A stretch of DNA of 39,175 nucleotides from contig JADLBK010000130.1 in assembly GCA_020847755.1 (NCBI GenBank), positions 1-39,175 of the forward strand. The letters are read 5' to 3'. Both the position numbers and the translations under genes were made by a program. The DNA comes from Flavobacteriales bacterium. Lineage in GTDB: Bacteria > Bacteroidota > Bacteroidia > Flavobacteriales_F > PHOS-HE28. The notes beneath the pieces are model-generated. The model was not told the DNA's origin, ran no database searches, and was given only the letters and a program-made list of their open reading frames with translations. This document shows, one piece after another, positions 29,783 to 36,418 of this stretch (positions within the stretch are counted from its first letter, which is position 1; each line of letters begins with the position of its first letter).

Positions 29783-32770
29783 ATGGCCCGATCGATCCTC
29801 CTTCTCCCGGTCCTGATCCCGATCCTTCAGGTTGTCGCACAACCCGGTCATCTGGATCCGACGTTCAATCCCATCGACCATGGCCATGGTCATGGTGCAG
29901 GTGCGAACAATGTGGTGCTCAGTGCGCTTGCCCAGTCGGATGGGCGTACGATCATCGGAGGGCTTTTCACCCAATTCGAGGGCCAGAGCTGTCCGTACAT
30001 CGCACGGGTGAACGTGGATGGAACACATGACCCTGCGTTCCTGAACGGAGGAGGGCCCAATGCCGGTGTCTGGGCCCTGGCACAACAGCCCGATGGAAAG
30101 GTCGTGGTGGCTGGAAGCTTCACCGAGTACAATGGGGTGTCGCGCAGTCGTATCGCGCGGCTCTTCCCGGATGGCACCTTGGATCCTTCGTTCGATCCCG
30201 GGGTCGGCCCGAACGCCACGATCACCCGGATCATCATCGCCCCGGACGGGAGGATCCTGGTCCTGGGATCCTTCAGCTTCTACAACGGTGCGCTGCGCCC
30301 ACAGTTGGCGCGCCTGAACACCGATGGCACGTTGGACAATTCGCTGAACCCCGGCACCGGTTTCACTGGCGGGTTCGTCGGCCAGGCCCATGCCATGGCC
30401 CTCCAACCCGACGGGAAGATCCTGGTCGGTGGCGACTTCTCAACCTACAATGGCAACGCGCGGAACAACATCGTGCGGCTCAACAGCAACGGCACCCAGG
30501 ACTTCACCTTCGATGTGAACAACGGCGGGCCGAACGGCGAGGTCCGCACCATCGCCATCCAGAACGATGGTCGCATCATCGTAGGCGGAACTTTCAGCGA
30601 GTACAGCAGTGTGCCGCGCTCCAACATCGCCCGTTTGAACACGACCGGCCTTACGGATGCCACATTCACCGCAAGCGGTACGGATGGCGCTGTGAGCAGT
30701 TCCCATGTGCTGCCGGATGGCAAGATCCTCATCGGCGGGGCCTTCGAGAGCTACAATGGGACCCTGCGCCGGCGGCTCCTCAGGCTCAATGTGGACGGGA
30801 CCCTGGATCCAGGCTTCGATCCCGGGCGGGCCCATCGTTCGGGCACTGTACTGGCGTTCGCACCACATGCCGATGGCAGGACGGTACTGGGGGGTGACTT
30901 CGATTCGTTCGCCATCGTGGGGCACGCACACGTGCGGAGGATCAACGACAATGGCAGTGAGGACGTATCGTTCTCCGGAACCGGGGTGAGCCATCAGGTG
31001 ACCTGCATGGCGGTCCAGTCCGATGATAGGATGCTCATCGGCGGTCCGTTCGATGCACACAATGGATCGAACAGTGCGCACCTCGCACGTTTGCTGCCGG
31101 ATGGCGCGAAGGACCCGGCGTTCGAACCTGGCGCGGGAGTGGCCGGATCCTCGGTCAACGCGATCGTGGTGCAACCGGATGGGAAGATCCTCATCGGCGG
31201 GGAGTTCCTGATGTACGACCTTACGGTCCGCCGGCGCATCGCACGGCTCCATGCGAACGGCAGCCTGGACAACAGCTTCCTTCCCGGCTTCGGCCCCAAC
31301 GCCGAGGTGCGCGCCATCGCCGTACAGACCGATGGCAAGCTGGTGGTAGCGGGCGATTTCACCGATTGGAACGGTACCGCCTGCCAGCGCATCGTCCGCC
31401 TCAATGCCGATGGCAGCCTGGATGGCACCTTCTCCTTGAGCGGAGCGGACGGTCCGATCCATGCCGTGATCATCCGTTCGGACGGGCGTATGTACGTGGG
31501 CGGTGCGTTCACCACGATGAGCGGCTTCCCACGGAACCGGGTCGCACGGATCCAGGTCAACGGTGGCAACGACGCCGCCTTTACGCCTGGTACCGGTGCC
31601 GATGGCGAGGTGCATGCACTCGCGATCGATGGTGCCGGCGGCCTCCTCATCGGCGGCACGTTCACCAACTACAACGGCACGCCATGCGGCCGCATGGCGC
31701 GCCTCCTGGCGACCGGGGATCTCGATGCCTCCTATATCACCGGCAGCGGAGCGAACGACGCGGTGGAGGCCATCGTCATGCAGGCTGACGGCAAGGCGCT
31801 CGTCGCCGGCCACTTCATCGCCTTCAATGGCACGGCGCGCGAGCGGTTGGCGCGCCTGCAGACGAACGGGGCCCTGGATCCCACGTTCAGTTCAGGCGGT
31901 GTCATGAACGGGAGCGTGAACACGATCGCCCGGCAATCCACCGGAAAGGTCGTCATCGGTGGTGCCTTCACCGTCCATGATGGTGTTGGGCGCAATCGCA
32001 TCTCGCGCGTCCACGGGACCAACGACCTTGTGCGCCTGCGCCCCAGGCTTTGGCTCGAAGGGCCGTTCGACAGCGACTCCCTGCTCATGAGCGACGACCT
32101 TCGTTCATTGACGGAATTCCCATTGGAGGAACCTTACACCGCCCTGGGCTACGCGCATGCGATCGGCGGAGGGGCTGAACGCATGCCCACCTATCTGCTT
32201 CACACCAGCGGCGCGAACGCGATCGTGGATTGGGTGCTGGTCGAACTACGCAGCATCGTATCCCCCGGGATCGTCCTAAGCTCACGGTCAGGCCTGCTCC
32301 AGCGGGATGGTGATGTGGTGGACCTTGACGGAGTGAGCCCGTTGGTGTTCCCTGTCGCACCCGGCCTGTACAAGGTCGCAGTGAAGCATCGGAACCACCT
32401 CGGATGCATGACCGGCGGGAACATTTCCCTCCAGAACTCCTCCCTCACCACCGTGGACCTCAGAACCGGATTGACGAGCACCTTCGGCACGGACGCACGC
32501 AAGACCATCGGCTCGGCCCGTGCCCTCTGGGCCGGCGATGTCACCTTCAACGGCCAGATAAAGTATACAGGTGGAGGCAATGATCGCGACCCCATCCTGG
32601 TGCGTATCGGCGGCAACGTGCCGACCGCGGTCACCAGCGGCTACCATCAAGAGGATGTGAACATGACCGGCGAGGTGAAATACGCCGGTAGCGGCAACGA
32701 CCGCGACATCATCCTCCAGAACATCGGTGGAACGGTGCCCAGCAACGTGCGCGTGCAACAACTGCCATAG
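29783..32770 (+). CDS. Secreted delta-60-repeat protein with C-terminal module
   Basis: A 995-aa exported protein. A signal peptide (MARSILLLPVLIPILQVVAQ) leads directly into 14 repeats of 50-55 aa of the type xQPDGKILVGGxFxxYNGxxRxxIARLNxDGTLDxxF, which I recognise as the delta-60 repeat (TIGR02608-type), thought to build beta-propellers. From about residue 750 comes the module shared with the 17502 protein (LWLEGPFDSDSLLMSDDLR, RDGDVVDLDG, VAVKHRNHLGCMT, two NDRD units, final QQLP). Repeats and module are thus separable units. Codon use is less GC-biased in the repeat part than in neighbours. It has no conventional T9SS tail that I recognise; the module may play that role. Function unknown; surface or secreted. 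Confidence 0.88.
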   Translation: MARSILLLPVLIPILQVVAQPGHLDPTFNPIDHGHGHGAGANNVVLSALAQSDGRTIIGGLFTQFEGQSCPYIARVNVDGTHDPAFLNGGGPNAGVWALAQQPDGKVVVAGSFTEYNGVSRSRIARLFPDGTLDPSFDPGVGPNATITRIIIAPDGRILVLGSFSFYNGALRPQLARLNTDGTLDNSLNPGTGFTGGFVGQAHAMALQPDGKILVGGDFSTYNGNARNNIVRLNSNGTQDFTFDVNNGGPNGEVRTIAIQNDGRIIVGGTFSEYSSVPRSNIARLNTTGLTDATFTASGTDGAVSSSHVLPDGKILIGGAFESYNGTLRRRLLRLNVDGTLDPGFDPGRAHRSGTVLAFAPHADGRTVLGGDFDSFAIVGHAHVRRINDNGSEDVSFSGTGVSHQVTCMAVQSDDRMLIGGPFDAHNGSNSAHLARLLPDGAKDPAFEPGAGVAGSSVNAIVVQPDGKILIGGEFLMYDLTVRRRIARLHANGSLDNSFLPGFGPNAEVRAIAVQTDGKLVVAGDFTDWNGTACQRIVRLNADGSLDGTFSLSGADGPIHAVIIRSDGRMYVGGAFTTMSGFPRNRVARIQVNGGNDAAFTPGTGADGEVHALAIDGAGGLLIGGTFTNYNGTPCGRMARLLATGDLDASYITGSGANDAVEAIVMQADGKALVAGHFIAFNGTARERLARLQTNGALDPTFSSGGVMNGSVNTIARQSTGKVVIGGAFTVHDGVGRNRISRVHGTNDLVRLRPRLWLEGPFDSDSLLMSDDLRSLTEFPLEEPYTALGYAHAIGGGAERMPTYLLHTSGANAIVDWVLVELRSIVSPGIVLSSRSGLLQRDGDVVDLDGVSPLVFPVAPGLYKVAVKHRNHLGCMTGGNISLQNSSLTTVDLRTGLTSTFGTDARKTIGSARALWAGDVTFNGQIKYTGGGNDRDPILVRIGGNVPTAVTSGYHQEDVNMTGEVKYAGSGNDRDIILQNIGGTVPSNVRVQQLP

Positions 32771-32871
32771 CGTCAACCGCAGGGCACCCCCGGGGTAGCA
32801 CCCCCAGCGTTCGCTGTGGGTCGCACAGCGCGACCAGGTTCCTCGCTCACCATCCTGAAGGGAAGGGCTTC

Positions 32872-33204
32872 GTGCGGATGGCCATGATGTGCTTCGCACA
32901 ACCTCCTGCCCCCAGTTCGCCCCAACGCCCGCTTATCCTTCTGCCCAGCGGCAGACATGGGAGGCCGATGAGCTACCGGGTGGCCGGGCTGCTCGGCGAA
33001 GTGACCTTGCGCACCGTGAAGGACCGTGCCTATGCGGAGATCAGTGCCGCCGTGGGCCGGACGCTCTGCAAGATCGCGATCCACCTCCTCGACAACCAGG
33101 TGAACAGCCAGGCCAGGGCTTCTGAAAAGGATGGTGGGTTTAGCGAACGGTTGTACAAGGTGCGGAGTGCGGTGAAGAGGCAGCAGACAAAAGGCGGGGC
33201 GTAG
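32872..33204 (+). pseudogene. Remnant of four-helix-bundle suffix protein
   Basis: The 110-aa ORF looks like two ends of a longer gene joined. The tail, IHLLDNQVNSQARASEKDGGFSERLYKVR, resembles the C-terminus of four-helix-bundle suffix proteins (LLDxQ...EGGFxERLYRVR). The middle, PSGRHGRPMSYRVAGLLGEVTLR, resembles the N-terminal LPSGxYRKLxSYQVAxxIYDxT segment of the same family. The core helices of the bundle between them appear missing, about 100 residues by memory of the family. The first 20 residues are unlike any start of the family. Alternatively it is a real short protein. The family belongs to the 23S-insertion four-helix-bundle group and is often linked to diversity or mobile regions. 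Confidence 0.45.
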
Positions 33205-33207
33205 GTG

Positions 33208-33390
33208 TGGGCGTGCCCCCTCTTCCCTCCCACGGGCCAACGCGGGGTCCGGTGCTTCGCTGTAGCTGCTTCGGTCCGGCCTGCATCCACGGCGCTGCGG
33301 GGTCTGCTCCGATCGCAGCCTCCTCGCTGCACGTGGCTGCACGGCCGCTCCTTCAGCAGGCTGCCGCTGCGCCCCCTCACGCGGGGCATC
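33208..33390 (+). repeat. GC-rich dispersed non-coding element, copy 2
   Basis: Plus-strand counterpart of 27935-28092. Shared exact blocks are at 33258-33269, 33318-33332 and 33356-33370; gaps between blocks are 48 and 23 nt here versus 46 and 22 nt in copy 1. It lies directly downstream of the gene remnant and upstream (in position) of the endonuclease-like gene's 3' end. Confidence 0.7.
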
Positions 33391-33403
33391 ACGTTACATT
33401 CTC

Positions 33404-33910
33404 TCAATACCCAATGACGAGGATATTCCTCAATGGAAGCTGGAGTCTTCCACTTGCATAAAGTGTCTCGAAAAATGTCGTCACCACTTCAAAGTCCTCG
33501 ACCTTTTGATAGGTGTTCCGAACAGCTATCACCAGATTGTCCACATCATGCATCATGCAAGCCTGGAACAAGTCCTTGAGGAACTGATTGTTCAACACGC
33601 CACGACCAGCTTCCACCTCGATCACTGTTCGAGTGTCCTTGTTGTATCCATCGGCGTCGAACGCCTTCTCAAGCTTGCCATTCCTCCCGAATAGCACTGG
33701 CACTCGGATCTTGTCCGGTCCTCGCTTGCTCCGTTCCACCCTGTATCCACACGCCTCCAGTCCATCCGCCACTTTCGCCAACACATCATCGCTACTCAGC
33801 CTCTTACTGCCCGAACCGATCTTCGGCTCAGCATCCCTGAAGACCTCAACGACTTGGAGGAGATGGTCCGGGATAGCATTCGATTTGGGGAAGAGTTGCC
33901 AGTTGATCAT
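33404..33910 (-). CDS. Putative restriction-endonuclease-like protein, hypothetical
   Basis: A 168-aa protein starting MINWQLFPKSNAIPDHL. The central part, DADGYNKDTRTVIEVEAGRG, has an acidic residue and an E-x-E on a predicted strand followed by NNQFLKDLFQACMMHDVDNLVIAV, a pattern compatible with a PD-(D/E)XK nuclease core, though the usual Lys is not present. I recall similar uncharacterised proteins in Bacteroidota. The DNA is clearly AT-richer than the flanking genes, with codons such as AAA, ATA and TTG, suggesting recent transfer. The ORF track starts at 33955, but ATG 33910 gives the familiar MINW start. No methyltransferase is visible next to it. Confidence 0.6.
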   Translation of the reverse strand: MINWQLFPKSNAIPDHLLQVVEVFRDAEPKIGSGSKRLSSDDVLAKVADGLEACGYRVERSKRGPDKIRVPVLFGRNGKLEKAFDADGYNKDTRTVIEVEAGRGVLNNQFLKDLFQACMMHDVDNLVIAVRNTYQKVEDFEVVTTFFETLYASGRLQLPLRNILVIGY

Positions 33911-34001
33911 GGCGCAAGGTATCGACCACGACCTCGGCGTCACCACCCAACGCACCTACTCCGTGAAGCGCATCGACAGCGACTTCTTTGGGGAGGATTG
34001 A
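33909..34001 (+). other. Small 30-codon ORF, possible gene remnant
   Basis: MAQGIDHDLGVTTQRTYSVKRIDSDFFGED, GC-rich and with codon use like the neighbouring core genes, running to a TGA beside the tryptophanase stop. It overlaps the start codon of the minus-strand endonuclease-like gene. The peptide is unrecognised. It may be the tail of a gene truncated by arrival of that nuclease gene, or a chance ORF. Confidence 0.25.
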
Positions 34002-34002
34002 C

Positions 34003-34021
34003 AGCCCGGCCTACACGGGCT
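34003..34021 (-). terminator. Weak hairpin at tryptophanase stop
   Basis: AGCCCG/CGGGCT, 6-bp stem with a 7-nt loop, overlapping the stop codon of the minus-strand tnaA. No T-tract. Confidence 0.3.
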
Positions 34022-35384
34022 CGAAGCGCGCGGTGAAGTGCCGCAGGAAGCGCGGCTCCTTGGTAATGCGGTAGCCCTTGGCGTGGTCCCGCTCCTTCAC
34101 CACGCGCCCGAAGCTCTGCACCACATGGTCGATGTGGCTCTGCGTGTACACGCGCCGCGGGATCGCCAGGCGCACCAGGTCCATGGCGGCGGGGATGAGC
34201 GCGCCGGCGGCATCGTACTTGCCGAACATCACCGAGCCCACCTCCACGCACCGGACGCCGCCGATGCGGTACAGCTCGCACACCAGCGCCTGGCCGGGGT
34301 ACTGGTCCACCGGGATGTGCGGGTACAGCCCGCGCGCGTCCACGTACACCGCATGACCGCCCACCGGCCGCATGATGGGCACGCCCAGCGCCATGAGGTG
34401 GTCGCCCAGGTAGCGTGTGCTGGTGATGCGGTAGTCGAGGTAATCGGGGTCGAACACCTCCTTCAGTCCCTGCGTCACGGCCTCCATGTCGCGGCCCGAG
34501 AGCCCGCCGTAGGTGGTGTAGCCCTCGGTGATGATGAGCAGCTGCGTGATCTCGTCCGCGAGCCTGTCGTCGCGCAGGGTGAGGAAGCCGCCCATGTTCA
34601 CCAACGCGTCCTTCTTGGCGCTCATGGTGGCGGCGTCGGCCAGGCCGAACATCTCCTGCGCGATGCTGCGGTAACCGCGGTCGGCGTATCCGGGCTCCCG
34701 GTCGCGGATGAACCATGCGTTCTCGGCGATGCGGCATGCATCGAGCACGAAGGGGATGCCATGGCGGCGGCACACGGCCTGCACGGCCTTCGCGTTGCCC
34801 ATGCTCACGGGCTGCCCGCCACCGCTGTTGTTGGTCACGGTAAGGATCACCGCCGCCACGTTGGCCGCGCCCTTCTCCGCGACCGTGCGTTCCAGCGCCT
34901 CCACGTCGAGGTTCCCCTTGAAGGCGTCGAGCGCCTGCGGATCGAGGCCCACGGCCACGGGCAGGTCGATGGCCTCGGCCCCGCTGAACTCGATGTTGGC
35001 GCGCGTGGTGTCGAAGTGCGTGTTGCTGATGAACACCTTCCCCCTGCCGCCCAGGTGGCCGTAGAGCAGTCGTTCGGCGGCGCGGCCTTGGTGCGTGGGC
35101 AGGATGTGCGGCATGCCGGTGAGGTCCTTCACCTCGGCCTCGAAGCGCTCCCAGCTGCGTGCGCCCGCGTACGATTCATCCCCGCGCATCATCGCGGCCC
35201 ATTGCTCGCTGCTCATCGCGCTGGTGCCGCTGTCGGTGAGCAGGTCGATGAGCACATCGTCACTGCGCAACAGGAACGGGTTGTAATGGGCGGCCTTCAG
35301 GAAGGCGGCTCGCTGATCCTCGGTGCTGAGCCGGATCGGCTCCACCATCTTGATCCGGAAGGGTTCGAACACGACGGGCTTCAT
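34011..35384 (-). CDS. tnaA: Tryptophanase
   Basis: A 457-aa PLP-dependent beta-eliminating lyase that converts tryptophan to indole, pyruvate and ammonia. Readable features are PTHQGRAAE (phosphate contact), TVTNNSGGGQPVSM, LDACRIAENAWFI (Asp on the pyridine N) and MSAKKDALVNMGG, with Lys258 as the Schiff-base residue. The close relative tyrosine phenol-lyase has LRFFTA near the C-terminus; here it is LRHFTARF, the His form of tryptophanase. The ATG at 35384 (MKPVVFEPFRIKMVEP) is preferred; the three extra codons in the track come from a TTG. No tnaC-like leader or transporter gene is adjacent. Confidence 0.9.
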   Translation of the reverse strand: MKPVVFEPFRIKMVEPIRLSTEDQRAAFLKAAHYNPFLLRSDDVLIDLLTDSGTSAMSSEQWAAMMRGDESYAGARSWERFEAEVKDLTGMPHILPTHQGRAAERLLYGHLGGRGKVFISNTHFDTTRANIEFSGAEAIDLPVAVGLDPQALDAFKGNLDVEALERTVAEKGAANVAAVILTVTNNSGGGQPVSMGNAKAVQAVCRRHGIPFVLDACRIAENAWFIRDREPGYADRGYRSIAQEMFGLADAATMSAKKDALVNMGGFLTLRDDRLADEITQLLIITEGYTTYGGLSGRDMEAVTQGLKEVFDPDYLDYRITSTRYLGDHLMALGVPIMRPVGGHAVYVDARGLYPHIPVDQYPGQALVCELYRIGGVRCVEVGSVMFGKYDAAGALIPAAMDLVRLAIPRRVYTQSHIDHVVQSFGRVVKERDHAKGYRITKEPRFLRHFTARFEPV

Positions 35385-35527
35385 GGGGCTCAAGGAAGGC
35401 GCGCTGCGCGGGGGAATACATGACGACCATCATCCTTGGACCGGTCCACCCGTTCGGATGCCGCTCATGTGATCGGACCGCGGGGGGCCCGCTTCCTCCG
35501 CATCTTGCCGCACCGATCACAGCCCGC

Positions 35528-36418
35528 ATGGAACTCGTCATCAACGGCCTCAGCAAGACCTACGGCAACGGCGTGAAAGCGCTGGACAACGTGAGCCTCA
35601 CCATCCCCACCGGCATGTTCGGCCTGCTGGGACCCAACGGCGCGGGCAAGAGCACCCTGATGCGCATCCTCGCCACGCTGCAGGAGGCGGACAGCGGCAC
35701 GGCCGTCCTCGGCAGCATCGACGTGCTGAACGACAAACAGGCCGTGCGCCAGGTGCTGGGCTACCTGCCGCAGGAGTTCGGCGTGTACCCGCGGGTGAGC
35801 GCCTACGAGATGCTGGACCACATCGCCCTGCTGAAGGGTGTGGTGGACAAGGGGCCACGCAAGGAACTGGTGGAGGCCCTGCTGCACCGCGTGAACCTGT
35901 GGGAGCACCGCAAGCGGCGCATCAGCGGGTTCAGCGGCGGCATGAAGCAGCGCTTCGGCATCGCGCAATCGCTCATCGGTGATCCGAAGCTGATCATCGT
36001 GGACGAGCCCACCGCCGGCCTCGACCCCGGCGAGCGCAACCGCTTCTACAACCTGCTCACCGAGATCGGCGAGAACGTGGTGGTGATCCTCAGCACCCAC
36101 ATCGTGCAGGACGTGCAGGAGCTCTGCCGCAACATGGCGATCATCAACAAAGGGAAGCTGCTCTACGCCGGTTCGCCTGCCGATGCGCTCGCCGCCATGC
36201 GCGGAAAAGTGTGGGAAAAGGCGATCGGCAAGCATGAGCTGGAGCAGTACACGAACAGCCATGCGTTGATCAGCAACAAATCGGTGGCCGGCACGCCGAT
36301 CATCCACGTGATGAGCGCGAGCGACCCCGGCGATGGATTCGCGAGCGCGGAACCGAGCTTGGAGGATGTGTTCTTCGGTGCCATCCACCGCAGCAACCGC
36401 GAAACCGCAGCCGCATGA
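35528..36418 (+). CDS. ABC transporter ATPase
   Basis: A 296-aa ABC-2-type ATPase subunit. Walker A is GPNGAGKST (35-43), the Q-loop is LPQEFGVYP, the signature is FSGGMKQRFG (135-144), Walker B is LIIVDEPTAGLDP and the switch His is in LSTHIV. A C-terminal extension of about 80 residues follows. The stop overlaps the next gene's ATG (ATGA), so the two subunits are translationally coupled. The ORF track's extra 36 residues lie upstream of a CATCTTGC -7-like sequence and are not accepted. Substrate is unknown; together with the fused permease it could move peptides or process them. Confidence 0.9.
   Translation: MELVINGLSKTYGNGVKALDNVSLTIPTGMFGLLGPNGAGKSTLMRILATLQEADSGTAVLGSIDVLNDKQAVRQVLGYLPQEFGVYPRVSAYEMLDHIALLKGVVDKGPRKELVEALLHRVNLWEHRKRRISGFSGGMKQRFGIAQSLIGDPKLIIVDEPTAGLDPGERNRFYNLLTEIGENVVVILSTHIVQDVQELCRNMAIINKGKLLYAGSPADALAAMRGKVWEKAIGKHELEQYTNSHALISNKSVAGTPIIHVMSASDPGDGFASAEPSLEDVFFGAIHRSNRETAAA

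Larger units (their letters stand above)
32771..33403. other. Mostly non-coding region with a gene remnant and repeat element
   Basis: About 630 nt between the delta-60 gene and the endonuclease-like gene. It holds a short GGTCGC/GCGACC stem (32819-32835), the four-helix-suffix remnant and the second copy of the GC-rich element. No intact gene is seen. Confidence 0.6.

Noticed and set aside
34038-35423. 461-aa plus-strand ORF opposite tryptophanase
   Set aside because: Antisense of tnaA, whose catalytic motifs are all on the minus strand.
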